Counted from the stretch's first letter, positions 29,871-38,363 are shown. The stretch: 64,000 nucleotides of DNA from Bacteroidales bacterium (GCA_017627955.1 JAGAFU010000055.1:1-64000), one strand, 5' to 3'. The notes: generated by a model not told the origin, from the letters alone. Program-made: numbers and translations.

Positions 29871-31784
29871 ATGAAAACACTGATTGACGAGTTCGCTGAC
29901 ATAAAGATAATGCGTTTCGAGGTCCCCGGTTGGGAGGACCTTGACTTCAAGCAAAAGCAATTAGCGTACCATTTGTCCGAAGCGGCCAAATGGGGACGTG
30001 ATATTACCTGGGATCAGTACTGCAAATGGAACCTTCCTGTCCGCCATCTGGTGGAGCATATTCTCGCAAATTATAAAGGTGATCGGAACTGCTTGGAATT
30101 CAAGGATTTCCTGATCTATGCCAAACGTCTTTTCTTCTCTGGCGGAATTCATCACCATTATGCCGAGGACAAGTTTTTCCCCTCATGCCCGAAAGAGTAC
30201 TTCCGGAATATGATGGAGTCGACAGGATTCCAGGGCGATTCCGACACCTTGTTGGAGGTAATATATTCCCCCTTGATCTGCCCTCGCCGCCGGTCCGATT
30301 CCGCGGAAGGAGACATCGTCGCCTTGTCATCCGTTAATTTTTATGAGGGTGTCACCCGGGAAGAAGTTGACGCCTTCTATCAGGCGATGGAGGATCCGGC
30401 GGATCCCCGCCCGGTTTCCATGGGTCTTAACTCCACGGTCGTGAAGGAAGACGGCAAGCTCGTGGAAAAAGTCTGGAAATCAGGAGGATTGTACGGGAAG
30501 GCCATAGACAGGATCATCGCCGAGCTGGAAAAGGCGATCCCATGCGCGGGGAACGAGACCCAGGCCAAGGCGCTCAGGATCCTTATCGAATACTATCGCA
30601 CAGGGGATTTGCGACTGTGGGACGAGTTCAATGTCGTCTGGACATCGGAGACCCAGGGCACAGTCGACTTTATCAATGGCTTCATCGAGGATTATGACGA
30701 TCCTCTGGGCAGGAAAGCCACATGGGAGGGCTTTGTCGACATCAAGGATCAAGAAGCTTCCCGCCGGACAGAGATCCTCAGCGCTAACGCCCAGTGGTTT
30801 GAAGATCACTCGCCGGTCGATCCCCGTTTCCGTAAGCGTGTCGTCAAGGGCGTGTCGGCGAAAGTGGTCACGGCTGTATCTTTGGGCGGGGCGACCTATC
30901 CCTCCACGCCCATAGGGATCAATCTGCCCAATGCCGAATGGATAAGGAAAGAATATGGATCCAAGTCAGTGACTATCTCGAATATCACCAAGGCGTACGA
31001 TAAGGCCGCCCTTGAGGCCCCGAAAAGCGCCATTGAGGAATTCGCTTTCGATGAGGCTGAGATTGCCGCCTACAAGAAATACGGGAGCCTTGACGATGAG
31101 ATACACACGGATCTTCATGAGTGCCTGGGCCACGGGTCCGGCCAACTCCTTCCCGGAGTGTCCCCGAACGCTCTCGGCGAGTACCAGAGCACGCTGGAGG
31201 AGGCCAGGGCGGATCTTTTCGGACTGTATTACATCGCTGATCCCAAACTGGTCGAGCTTGGTATATTGCCGGACTCCGAGGCGTGGAAACCCGCTTATTC
31301 CGGCTATATCCGGGGTGGGCTGCTCACGCAGTTGTCCAGGATTGAGCTCGGGAAGAAGGTCACCGAGGCCCACATGCGGAACCGGAAGCTGATAGCCCAA
31401 TGGTGTCTTGAGAAAGGGGCTGAAGGTAATGTCATAGAGAAGAAGGTCCGTGACGGTAAAACATATTTCATCGTCAATGACTTCCATGCTTTGCGGAGGC
31501 TGTTCGCCACCCTGCTGGCCGAGGTCCAGCGGATCAAGTCCGAGGGTGATTACGAGGCCGGGAAGAATCTTGTCGAACAATATGGAGTGGAAGTCGACCG
31601 GGAACTCCACGCCGAAGTTCTTGAGCGTTACAACTCTCTTGGACTCAAGCCCTATGGAGGCTTCGTCAATCCTGACATCGTCCCTGTCGTGGTCGATGGT
31701 GATATTGTTGATTACAAGGTTGTTCCGGTCACTGACTACCTTGCCCAGCAACTTGAGTACGGCATTAAATACAAGACCTTATAA
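29871..31784 (+). CDS. Dipeptidyl peptidase III (M49), cytoplasmic
   Basis: This 637-aa enzyme removes dipeptides from peptide N-termini. The M49 zinc motifs are intact: HECLGH in IHTDLHECLGHGSGQLLPG (about 415) and EEARADLFGLYYI with the third ligand Glu. The substrate-binding segment RLFATLLAEVQRIKSEGD is also typical. There is no signal peptide, so it probably recycles peptides in the cytoplasm. Its stop overlaps the xerD start (TAATG). It contrasts with the envelope relative at 13919-15523 that has lost a zinc ligand. Confidence 0.92.
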   Translation: MKTLIDEFADIKIMRFEVPGWEDLDFKQKQLAYHLSEAAKWGRDITWDQYCKWNLPVRHLVEHILANYKGDRNCLEFKDFLIYAKRLFFSGGIHHHYAEDKFFPSCPKEYFRNMMESTGFQGDSDTLLEVIYSPLICPRRRSDSAEGDIVALSSVNFYEGVTREEVDAFYQAMEDPADPRPVSMGLNSTVVKEDGKLVEKVWKSGGLYGKAIDRIIAELEKAIPCAGNETQAKALRILIEYYRTGDLRLWDEFNVVWTSETQGTVDFINGFIEDYDDPLGRKATWEGFVDIKDQEASRRTEILSANAQWFEDHSPVDPRFRKRVVKGVSAKVVTAVSLGGATYPSTPIGINLPNAEWIRKEYGSKSVTISNITKAYDKAALEAPKSAIEEFAFDEAEIAAYKKYGSLDDEIHTDLHECLGHGSGQLLPGVSPNALGEYQSTLEEARADLFGLYYIADPKLVELGILPDSEAWKPAYSGYIRGGLLTQLSRIELGKKVTEAHMRNRKLIAQWCLEKGAEGNVIEKKVRDGKTYFIVNDFHALRRLFATLLAEVQRIKSEGDYEAGKNLVEQYGVEVDRELHAEVLERYNSLGLKPYGGFVNPDIVPVVVDGDIVDYKVVPVTDYLAQQLEYGIKYKTL

Positions 31785-32659
31785 TGGACCTGACGCACAA
31801 AATCATCTCCGATTATTCCTTCTACTTGAAGATCGAGAGGGCAATGTCCCCGAATACTGTGGAGGCATACACTTCAGATGTCGAGAGCTTTCTCTCTAGT
31901 TCCGGCTTGGAGCCGTCCCAGGTCACTTCCGGCGACATTTTGGATTACCTGGCCTCTTGTGAATCGCTATCCAAGAGATCGCAATCCCGGCTGCTCAGCT
32001 CCCTGCGGTCCTTTTTCGACTGGCTGGTCCTGGAGGGTGACAGGAAAGACAATCCTTGTGACGCTGTGGATTCCCCGAAATTGGGGCGCTACCTTCCGGA
32101 GGTGCTCTCTGTGGAGGAGGTTTCGGCCATAATGGACTCTGTCGACGTCTCCACTTGGAATGGGAAAAGGGACAGGGCAATCCTTGAGGTCCTGTACGGC
32201 TGCGGGTTGAGGGTGTCGGAGGCGGCTGGACTCAAGATCTCGGAACTGTTCCTTGACGAAGGGTTCGTCCGGGTAGTCGGTAAAGGTGACAAGGAGAGAA
32301 TTGTCCCCATCGGTGAGATGGCGGTCGCAGCGTTGAGGAACTATCTTGCTGCCAGACCGGAGCCGGCCTCAAGGCAATATGACGACATCCTTTTCCTGAA
32401 TAAATTCGGAAAGGGGATCAGCAGGGTGTCCTTGTTCAATATGGTGAAAAAGCAGGCGATGGTGGCAGGAATCGCCAAGGAGATCTCGCCTCACACCTTC
32501 CGTCACAGTTTCGCCACACATCTCATTGAGAATGGCGCTGACTTGAGAGTCGTGCAGGAGATGCTTGGCCACGAGAGTATTCTTACTACTGAAATATACA
32601 CCCATATTGACAGCTCAACCTGGCAAAGAGCCGTCCTGGAACACCATCCAAGGGGATAA
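31784..32659 (+). CDS. xerD: Tyrosine recombinase XerD
   Basis: This 291-aa recombinase resolves chromosome dimers at dif. It has the SAM-like N-terminal domain (YSFYLKIERAMSPNTVEAYT) and the full catalytic set: Arg in YGCGLRVSEAAGLK, Lys in VVGKGDKERIVPIG, His-x-x-Arg in SPHTFRHSFATHLIENGADL, His in MLGHESILTTEIYTHI with the nucleophilic Tyr. Length and motifs match XerD rather than a phage integrase. It overlaps the DPP III gene by one base. Confidence 0.93.
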   Translation: MDLTHKIISDYSFYLKIERAMSPNTVEAYTSDVESFLSSSGLEPSQVTSGDILDYLASCESLSKRSQSRLLSSLRSFFDWLVLEGDRKDNPCDAVDSPKLGRYLPEVLSVEEVSAIMDSVDVSTWNGKRDRAILEVLYGCGLRVSEAAGLKISELFLDEGFVRVVGKGDKERIVPIGEMAVAALRNYLAARPEPASRQYDDILFLNKFGKGISRVSLFNMVKKQAMVAGIAKEISPHTFRHSFATHLIENGADLRVVQEMLGHESILTTEIYTHIDSSTWQRAVLEHHPRG

Positions 32660-32660
32660 C

Positions 32661-32735
32661 GCCCCTCCTGTCATCCCGAGCGCCCTCCTGCCATCCCGAG
32701 CGCCCTCCTGTCATTCTGAGCGAAGCGAAGAATCT
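32661..32735 (+). repeat. Tandem family A repeats between xerD and tdk
   Basis: Three tandem 20-bp units (32661-32680, 32681-32700, 32701-32720; core CCTCCTGTCATCCCGAGCG) end in the full family tail CGAAGCGAAGAATCT at 32721-32735. The tail overlaps the tdk stop codon by two bases. The repeats fill the whole gap between the two convergent genes. Confidence 0.85.
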
Positions 32736-33318
32736 ATCTCCTATGCTCCGCCTCCTCGGCCATCACCCTGTTGTAGCAGTCGCGGCAAAGAGGCTCGTAA
32801 GCGTCTTTCTCTCCAAGAACGACCAGTTCCATGCTGTTGGAGAGCCGGTGGGAATGGTTCGCCAAGTTCCCGCACCTGACGCAGATGGCGTGGACTTTCC
32901 GGACTTCTTCAGCCACCGCCATAAGGTAAGGCATGGGCCCGAATGGCTTTCCGAGGTAGTCGGTGTCCAACCCGGCGATGATGACTCGTTTACCCCTGTT
33001 CGCCAGTTCCTGCGCGACTTCCACCAGCGACATGTCGTAGAACTGGGCCTCGTCGATGCCTATCACCTGTATGTCGTCACCGACATTGAGCATCTCTTTG
33101 GGGTCCTTGACCGCATGGCAAGGAATCTTGTGAAAATCATGGGAGACAACATCGTCCTCGGAGTAGCGGGTGTCGATCGTTGGCTTGAATATTTCGATCT
33201 TAAGGTTGGCGAATTTGGCCCTTCTGATCCTCCTTATGAGTTCTTCGGTCTTCCCCGAGAACATTGAACCGCAGATGACTTCTATCTCCCCGGCTTTTTT
33301 TATGTTTTCTGAAAACAT
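32734..33318 (-). CDS. tdk: Thymidine kinase
   Basis: This 194-aa type II thymidine kinase phosphorylates thymidine in the salvage pathway. The P-loop is in ICGSMFSGKTEELIRRIRRA, the Walker B/DEAQ-type motif in VIGIDEAQFYD, and two zinc-binding Cys pairs in CVRCGNLANHSHRLS and PLCRDCYNRV. Length fits the family. Its stop codon lies inside a repeat. It has a perfect -7 element (33352-33359). Confidence 0.96.
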   Translation of the reverse strand: MFSENIKKAGEIEVICGSMFSGKTEELIRRIRRAKFANLKIEIFKPTIDTRYSEDDVVSHDFHKIPCHAVKDPKEMLNVGDDIQVIGIDEAQFYDMSLVEVAQELANRGKRVIIAGLDTDYLGKPFGPMPYLMAVAEEVRKVHAICVRCGNLANHSHRLSNSMELVVLGEKDAYEPLCRDCYNRVMAEEAEHRR

Positions 33319-33323
33319 TTCGT

Positions 33324-33359
33324 TAGATTTGTAAGAAATTCACTTGTCTTACAAAGATA
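33324..33359. promoter_or_regulatory. Overlapping divergent promoters of tdk and the 33376 gene
   Basis: The plus strand has TAGATTTG at 33324-33331 (towards the 33376 gene). The minus strand has TATCTTTG at 33352-33359 (towards tdk). Both match TAnnTTTG, and the two transcripts would overlap at their 5' ends by roughly 20-30 bases. Confidence 0.5.
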
Positions 33360-33375
33360 ATAAAAGATAACTTAT

Positions 33376-34245
33376 ATGAGCGTTATTGACGAGAAAACAA
33401 TCGCCGGCCTCCTAGAGCGGATAGGTGTCCTGAAGAAAGAACTTTCCAATTTGGAATCTGCTATTCTGGCTATCAAACTTGAGCCGGAGACGGCAAGTCC
33501 CGACTCAGGCTCGCTGCGCTCCGCGCCCTATCCGGGAGAATGCTCGCCTGAGCCGGACTTGACCGTCTCCGAAAGTCCGGAGGCTGCTCCGGCTGAATCG
33601 CCAGAACCTGTGGCGCAACCTGTCGAGGAACCTGAGATGCAACTTGTCGATGAACCAGTGGAGCAACCTGTCATCCTGAGCGAAGCGAAGGATCTCGAAG
33701 CGAAGGATCTCCCTGCGGATGAGGATCTTCCAGCGGGCGAGCCGGAAGAGGAACCTATCGACATCGCTCCGGTGGATGACACCCCCATCGACATATCAAT
33801 ATCTGACATAGAGGATCTTCCAGAGGAATTAGGGAACCGTGGTTCGACTCCTGTCCGGTCCCTGAGCGGAGCCGAAGGGCCGGCCCCCATCACCTCTGCA
33901 CTTGGCCAAAAAATCGAGGAACCCAAGAAATCAATCCTTGACACCGCGAAAGCCGACACCGCCGTGATGGATGTCATGGCCGAGAAACAGGCTTGGAGAA
34001 CGGATCGTCCCGGAATGCCTGTGAAAAACATCATCAGCGCCATCTCCTTGAACGACAGGGTGTATCTCATCAATACCCTTTTCGGAGAGGATCCGATGCT
34101 CTTCCAGGAGACGATCGGCAAATTCAACGCGATGGGCTCCCTGTCGGAAGCCCTTGCGTTTATCGCTGAAAATCACTCGGATTGGGATATGAGCTCAGAG
34201 CCTGTGTACAGGCTCATGATGGCTGTCCGCCGGAAACTGGCCTGA
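33376..34245 (+). CDS. Hypothetical protein with acidic linker built largely from inserted repeats
   Basis: This 289-aa protein has a short N-terminal helical region (ERIGVLKKELSNLESAILAI, about 14-33), a long Pro/Glu/Asp-rich low-complexity linker (about 38-185) and a conserved-looking C-terminal domain (about 205-289; MPVKNIISAISLNDRVYLIN, then WDMSSEPVYRLMMAVRRKL). The C-terminal domain resembles a Bacteroidetes-specific domain of unknown function. The linker contains three different repeat-element insertions, all in frame. It ends by overlapping the rsmI start (TGATG). I do not know its function. Confidence 0.75.
   Translation: MSVIDEKTIAGLLERIGVLKKELSNLESAILAIKLEPETASPDSGSLRSAPYPGECSPEPDLTVSESPEAAPAESPEPVAQPVEEPEMQLVDEPVEQPVILSEAKDLEAKDLPADEDLPAGEPEEEPIDIAPVDDTPIDISISDIEDLPEELGNRGSTPVRSLSGAEGPAPITSALGQKIEEPKKSILDTAKADTAVMDVMAEKQAWRTDRPGMPVKNIISAISLNDRVYLINTLFGEDPMLFQETIGKFNAMGSLSEALAFIAENHSDWDMSSEPVYRLMMAVRRKLA
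33495..33560 (+). repeat. Palindromic repeat element inside the 33376 gene (second copy of the 35-bp core)
   Basis: The arms 33495-33510 and 33546-33560 pair imperfectly (7 bp perfect next to the core: CTCAGGC/GCCTGAG). The 35-bp core 33511-33545 matches, in opposite orientation, 19908-19942 within the ABC ATPase gene with 3 differences. The arms differ from those of the other copy yet are still complementary to each other. Confidence 0.78.
33669..33710 (+). repeat. Family A repeat, in frame inside the 33376 gene
   Basis: A full 27-bp family A unit (33669-33695) is followed by a partial 15-bp duplication of its end (33696-33710). Both lengths are multiples of three, and the translation runs on as VILSEAKDLEAKDL. 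Confidence 0.85.
33857..33879 (+). repeat. Family C repeat (GGTCCCTGAGCGGAG...) inside the 33376 gene
   Basis: This 23-bp repeat starts GGTCCCTGAGCGGAG and ends CCGAAGGG. It recurs in reverse orientation with one difference at 35225-35247 in the ComEA-like gene. It is read in frame as VRSLSGAEG and is flanked by CCGG on both sides. Confidence 0.75.
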
Positions 34246-34964
34246 TGGGGATGGCCGGGATTCTTTACATAGTGCCCACTCCTGTAGGCAACCTTGAAGA
34301 CATGACTTTCAGGGCTGTTCAGACGCTCAAGGACGCCGACTTGATCCTTGCGGAGGACACCAGAACAAGCTCAGTTCTTCTTCATAAATACGACATACAC
34401 GGGAAACTCCAGTCGCACCATAAGTTCAACGAGCACCAGACTGTCGAATTGATCAAAGACAAGATCCTTTCGGGACTTAACGTCGCGCTCATCAGCGATG
34501 CCGGTACTCCGGGCATATCCGATCCGGGTTTCTTGCTGGTTCGGACTTGTGCCAGTGAAGGCATTGAGGTCCAGACACTTCCCGGAGCGACCGCATGTAT
34601 TCCCGCGATTGTCTCATCGGGACTTCCTTGCGACAGGTTTTGCTTCGAGGGTTTCCTGCCCGTAAAGAAGGGGAGGCAGACGCTTCTGAAAGAACTGGCC
34701 TTCGAGCCGAGGACTATGGTTTTCTATGAGTCTCCCTACAGGCTTGTCAAGACTTTGGACCAATTCGCTGAATATTTTGGCCCGAACCGCCTTTGCTCCG
34801 TCTCCCGCGAGATTTCCAAGGTCCATGAGGAGCATCGGAGAGGCACTCTCGCTGATGTCGCCGCTTGGTTCCGTGAGCATGAGCCGAAGGGGGAGATAGT
34901 GATCGTTGTGGCGGGCTGTGTCAGGGATAAGAAACAATTGAAAGATAATATATTGGAAGAATAA
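34245..34964 (+). CDS. rsmI: 16S rRNA (cytidine-2'-O)-methyltransferase RsmI
   Basis: This 239-aa tetrapyrrole-methylase-fold enzyme methylates C1402 of 16S rRNA. The family signature ILYIVPTPVGNLEDMTFRAV at the N-terminus, LILAEDTRTSSVLLHKY, and SDAGTPGISDPGFLLVR (the SAM-binding part) are clear. The start is the ATG sharing an A with the upstream stop (TGATG); a second ATG two codons on is possible. A longer frame upstream only shadows the preceding gene. Confidence 0.96.
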   Translation: MGMAGILYIVPTPVGNLEDMTFRAVQTLKDADLILAEDTRTSSVLLHKYDIHGKLQSHHKFNEHQTVELIKDKILSGLNVALISDAGTPGISDPGFLLVRTCASEGIEVQTLPGATACIPAIVSSGLPCDRFCFEGFLPVKKGRQTLLKELAFEPRTMVFYESPYRLVKTLDQFAEYFGPNRLCSVSREISKVHEEHRRGTLADVAAWFREHEPKGEIVIVVAGCVRDKKQLKDNILEE

Positions 34965-34981
34965 ATAAGAACCTTTAACAC

Positions 34982-34989
34982 TAGATTTG
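34982..34989 (+). promoter_or_regulatory. -7-like element directly before the ComEA-like gene
   Basis: TAGATTTG matches TAnnTTTG and ends three bases before the ATG at 34993. If used, transcription would start at or within the start codon. Confidence 0.4.
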
Positions 34990-34992
34990 AAC

Positions 34993-36093
34993 ATGAAAGA
35001 CTCTCATCGTGGCGGCAAACCGTCCGCATCGTTTGTCGTGGGCTCCGTAGCCCTTCTATTCCTTATCATCGGCTATCAGGCCGCGCTTTTCATCTCCAAG
35101 GCTTCTGTCGCCAGGATTGTCGCCAACCACGACCATCCCGACACCGTCTTCGTCTACCTCGACCCTCTCGGTACCAGAGTAGAGGCCGGCCAGCCGCTCG
35201 AGCCCGGCCGCGTCCATCCTCGCGCCCTTCGACTCCGCTCAGGGACCGCTGCGGCTGAGTACGGCCTAAGCTCGACGGCTGCTCCGGCAGTTGCCAGTCT
35301 GGCAAGCTCAACCCATGCCACCCTCGGCACTGTAAGAGGGGGGACCGGAGCGGAACGAAGTGAAGCGAGCGGTGGGGCCGAGCGGAGCGAGGCGGTTGAG
35401 CTGCCAGAGCTGGCAACTGCCGGTCGGTCGAAAGCCAGCCGGTACAGCTCAACCGCGATGGAAATCTGGCGGGCGAATACAAAGAGGCGGTACGAGAGCT
35501 TCCGGTTCGATCCGAACACGGTGAGCGTGGACGACCTTATGCGCCTTGGGTTTAGCCAGAAGCAAGCGGAATCTATTGATAATTACCGCAAAAAGGGAGG
35601 ACGCTTCAGGCGGAAAACCGATTTTGCCAAGTCGTACGTCGTCGAAGACTCCGTGTACAGGCGACTGGAAAAATACATCGATATTCCTAAAATTGACATC
35701 AACCGGGCGGATTCGGCGGCCTTCGAGACGCTTCCTGGAATCGGGAAATTCTTCGCCGCGAAGATGGTGTCCTACCGGGAAGAGCTGAGGGGATATTCAT
35801 ACCCGGAGCAGCTGATGGACATCTGGCACTTCGATCAGGACAAATACGACGGCCTGAAGGATCTCATCAAGGTTGGACCTGCGGAACCGTACCCGCTCTG
35901 GACTCTGTCCGAGGCTGAGCTTTCCAAGCATCCCTACATAGGCAAAAGAGCCGCGAGGGGAATTGTGATATTCAGGGAAAACACTCCCGTTCAGGATTGG
36001 ACGCTCGGGAATATAATCAAGGCCGGAATCCTTGATCCCGGCCTTGAAGAAAAGCTTGCCAAATGCAGGATTGCCCTGCCGCCTAGTCCTTGA
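34993..36093 (+). CDS. ComEA-like helix-hairpin-helix DNA-binding membrane protein with repeat insertions
   Basis: I use the ATG (366 aa) rather than the TTG two codons before it. A membrane anchor ([20 protein letters not shown], about 13-32) is followed by a variable region and then three helix-hairpin-helix units at about 175-360 (e.g. [56 protein letters not shown]). ComEA binds DNA during uptake; in Bacteroidetes such proteins are common and their role is unproven. Residues about 78-150, between anchor and DNA-binding part, are encoded by several repeat elements. The 3' end overlaps recA by 11 bases (convergent). Confidence 0.85.
   Translation: MKDSHRGGKPSASFVVGSVALLFLIIGYQAALFISKASVARIVANHDHPDTVFVYLDPLGTRVEAGQPLEPGRVHPRALRLRSGTAAAEYGLSSTAAPAVASLASSTHATLGTVRGGTGAERSEASGGAERSEAVELPELATAGRSKASRYSSTAMEIWRANTKRRYESFRFDPNTVSVDDLMRLGFSQKQAESIDNYRKKGGRFRRKTDFAKSYVVEDSVYRRLEKYIDIPKIDINRADSAAFETLPGIGKFFAAKMVSYREELRGYSYPEQLMDIWHFDQDKYDGLKDLIKVGPAEPYPLWTLSEAELSKHPYIGKRAARGIVIFRENTPVQDWTLGNIIKAGILDPGLEEKLAKCRIALPPSP
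35225..35247 (-). repeat. Family C repeat inside the ComEA-like gene
   Basis: This copy (CCCTTCGACTCCGCTCAGGG on the plus strand) is the reverse complement of the unit at 33857-33879 apart from one position. It lies in frame in the variable linker. Confidence 0.75.
35284..35423 (+). repeat. Long imperfect inverted repeat inside the ComEA-like gene
   Basis: The 30-bp arms 35284-35313 and 35394-35423 are nearly perfect reverse complements (both contain CCGGCAGTTGCCAG or its complement). The 80-bp loop holds two related units containing CGGAGCGGAACGAAGTGAAG and GCCGAGCGGAGCGAGG, translated as the repeated peptide G-x-A-E-R-S-E-A. The reading frame is kept throughout. Confidence 0.8.
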
Positions 36094-37111
36094 CATTCTT
36101 GAGGGCCTCGCGGAGCTTGGCCTCGATCTCGTCGCAAAGCTCGGGGTTGTCTTTGAGCAGTTGCTTGACAGCCTCACGGCCCTGGGCGAGCTTCTGGTCG
36201 TTGTAGCTGAACCAGGAGCCGCTCTTGCCGATCACCCCGTACTCTACACCGAGGTCGATGATCTCTCCGACCCTTGAGATACCCTCTCCGAAAACGATGT
36301 CGAACTCGGCCTTCTTGAAAGGCGGGGCCATCTTGTTCTTGACGACCTTGACCTTTGTCCTGTTGCCAAGGGCCTCATCTCCGTCTTTGAGCTGGGTGGT
36401 CCTCCGGACATCGATACGGACTGAAGCGTAGAACTTCAGCGCGTTACCTCCAGTCGTGGTCTCAGGGTTGCCGAACATGATGCCGATCTTCTCCCTGAGC
36501 TGGTTGATGAAGATGCAGCAGGTGTTAGTCTTGGCGATGTTAGCCGTAAGTTTCCTCAGAGCCTGGCTCATCAGCCTGGCCTGGAGGCCTACCTTGTTGT
36601 CACCCATCTCGCCTTCGATCTCAGCCTTCGGAGTGAGGGCAGCGACGGAGTCGATGACGACGATGTCTATCGCTCCGGAGCGGATGAGATTGTCAGCGAT
36701 CTCGAGGGCTTGCTCGCCGTTGTCCGGCTGGGAGATCAGGAGGGTTTCCAGATTGACTCCCAGGGCCTTAGCGTACGTCCTGTCAAAAGCGTGCTCGGCG
36801 TCAATCATAGCGGCGATCCCGCCGGCTTTCTGTGCCTGGGCTATCGCGTGGATCGCCAGCGTTGTCTTACCGCTGGACTCCGGACCGTAGATCTCGACGA
36901 TCCTGCCCCTTGGATAACCTCCGATCCCAAGGGCGTGGTCGAGGGCTATGGAACCGCTCGGAATAACCTGCACGTCCCATTGTGGCTGCTCTCCCAGCTT
37001 CATGATCGTCCCCTTCCCGTAATCTTTCTCAATCTTGTCGATCGTGGCCTGCAGCGCCTTTAGTTTGGCGGCGTTGATGTCTGCGGCCTGTACTTCTACC
37101 TCTTTTGCCAT
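36083..37111 (-). CDS. recA: Recombinase RecA
   Basis: This 342-aa ATPase drives homologous recombination and the SOS response. The Walker A motif is in [20 protein letters not shown], the MAW-like region in [15 protein letters not shown], loop L1 in [17 protein letters not shown] and loop L2 around [20 protein letters not shown]. Length is standard. A perfect -7 element lies about 125 bases upstream, giving a long leader that contains three tandem repeat copies. Its 3' end overlaps the ComEA-like gene by 11 bases. Confidence 0.98.
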   Translation of the reverse strand: MAKEVEVQAADINAAKLKALQATIDKIEKDYGKGTIMKLGEQPQWDVQVIPSGSIALDHALGIGGYPRGRIVEIYGPESSGKTTLAIHAIAQAQKAGGIAAMIDAEHAFDRTYAKALGVNLETLLISQPDNGEQALEIADNLIRSGAIDIVVIDSVAALTPKAEIEGEMGDNKVGLQARLMSQALRKLTANIAKTNTCCIFINQLREKIGIMFGNPETTTGGNALKFYASVRIDVRRTTQLKDGDEALGNRTKVKVVKNKMAPPFKKAEFDIVFGEGISRVGEIIDLGVEYGVIGKSGSWFSYNDQKLAQGREAVKQLLKDNPELCDEIEAKLREALKNVKD

Positions 37112-37151
37112 AATGTGAAGTTAATAAACTGTTAGTATTATCGGCGTCTTG

Positions 37152-37218
37152 AGATTCTTCGCTTCGCTCAGAATGACATTGCTTCGCTCAGAATGACATT
37201 GCTAGGCTCAGAATGACA
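37152..37218 (-). repeat. Three tandem family A repeats in the recA leader
   Basis: A full 27-bp unit (37152-37178) is followed by two 20-bp partial units (37179-37198 and 37199-37218; core GCTCAGAATGACA). They lie between the recA -7 element and the recA start codon, so they should be transcribed. Confidence 0.85.
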
Positions 37219-37236
37219 TGCAAGTCGCCTTCTTTA

Positions 37237-37244
37237 CAAAGATA
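37237..37244 (-). promoter_or_regulatory. -7 element of recA
   Basis: The minus strand reads TATCTTTG, a perfect match to TAnnTTTG. No equally good element is visible between the repeats and the recA start codon. Confidence 0.5.
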
Positions 37245-37290
37245 TTAAAATAACCTCAAATCCGGCATTAAAACTGACATAATTTTTCAT

Positions 37291-37298
37291 TAAATTTG
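37291..37298 (+). promoter_or_regulatory. -7 element of rlmN
   Basis: TAAATTTG matches TAnnTTTG and lies 13 bases before the rlmN start codon. Confidence 0.55.
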
Positions 37299-37311
37299 TA
37301 TTCTGAAATCT

Positions 37312-38352
37312 ATGTCCCAAATGAGAGATATTTTACTTGGAAAAAACCCTGCCGAACTGAAGGAAGCCGCCCTTCAAGCCGGTCTCCCGGCTTATGCCGG
37401 CAAGCAGATCGCTGGCTGGCTTTATGACCGCAGGGTGAAATCTTTCGACGAGATGACCAATATCTCCAAGGTCGGGAGAGAAAGGCTTAAGGAAGAGTTC
37501 GACCTCGGAGTCGTTCCGCCTTCAGCCTGCCAGGTCTCTACGGACGGGACAAAGAAGTATCTTTTCCCAGCCGGAAAGTCTGATGCGGTCGAGGCTGTGA
37601 TGATCCCGGACGACGACAGGAAGACTCTCTGCGTGTCCAGCCAGGCGGGTTGCCGGATGGGCTGCAAGTTCTGCATGACAGGCCGCCAGGGGTTCCATGG
37701 CAACCTCCCGGTCTCCATGATCCTCTCGCAGTTCATAGCCATTGAAGAGGCCCCCGACCTGACGAATGCCGTTTTCATGGGCATGGGGGAGCCTTTGGAC
37801 AATTATGACAATGTCATGAAGGCCATCGAGGTCCTGACTTCTGACTGGGGATTCGGATGGAGCCCGAAGCGGATCACGTTGTCCACTATCGGGGTTCTCC
37901 CGAACCTTAAGAGATACCTTGACTCCACCAAGTGCCACGTCGCCGTGAGCCTGCACAATCCTTTCCCCGACGAGAGGGCGTCCATCATGCCGGTCCAGAA
38001 AGCCTGGCCGCTTTCGGACGTTGTCGGTCTTCTCCGTGAATATGATTTCACGGGGCAGAGGAGAGTCAGTTTCGAGTACATCATGTTTGCCGGGCTGAAT
38101 GACACCAAGCGTCATGCTGACGCGTTGATAAGGCTGCTGAAGGGCCTGGAATGCAGGGTGAACCTCATCCGATTCCACAAGATTCCCGACGCGCCTTTTG
38201 AGACTTCCCCCCGGCTTGTGATGGAGAATTTCAGGGACCGTCTCTCGAACCATGGGATCACGTGTACCATCAGGGCTTCCAGGGGAGAGGACATAATGGC
38301 CGCTTGCGGCATGCTGGCGGGGGAACACCGCAAAGAACAAGAAATAACATAG
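37312..38352 (+). CDS. rlmN: 23S rRNA / tRNA adenine-C2 methyltransferase RlmN
   Basis: This 346-aa radical-SAM enzyme methylates A2503 of 23S rRNA and A37 of some tRNAs. The iron-sulfur motif CxxxCxxC is in SQAGCRMGCKFCMTGRQGF, MGMGEPLDNYDNV is the SAM-binding GEP loop, and the catalytic C-terminal Cys is in ITCTIRASRGEDIMAACGML. Length is normal. Confidence 0.97.
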   Translation: MSQMRDILLGKNPAELKEAALQAGLPAYAGKQIAGWLYDRRVKSFDEMTNISKVGRERLKEEFDLGVVPPSACQVSTDGTKKYLFPAGKSDAVEAVMIPDDDRKTLCVSSQAGCRMGCKFCMTGRQGFHGNLPVSMILSQFIAIEEAPDLTNAVFMGMGEPLDNYDNVMKAIEVLTSDWGFGWSPKRITLSTIGVLPNLKRYLDSTKCHVAVSLHNPFPDERASIMPVQKAWPLSDVVGLLREYDFTGQRRVSFEYIMFAGLNDTKRHADALIRLLKGLECRVNLIRFHKIPDAPFETSPRLVMENFRDRLSNHGITCTIRASRGEDIMAACGMLAGEHRKEQEIT

Positions 38353-38363
38353 CCAGCCCGATC

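Noticed and set aside
31784-32659. XerD-like gene as a mobile-element integrase
   Set aside because: Length, motifs and operon position behind DPP III fit the housekeeping recombinase, and no element boundary is visible nearby.
37152-37218. Possible CRISPR array in the tandem repeats before recA
   Set aside because: Units are contiguous without unique spacers, only three are present, and there are no cas genes nearby. The same sequences recur singly inside and between genes.
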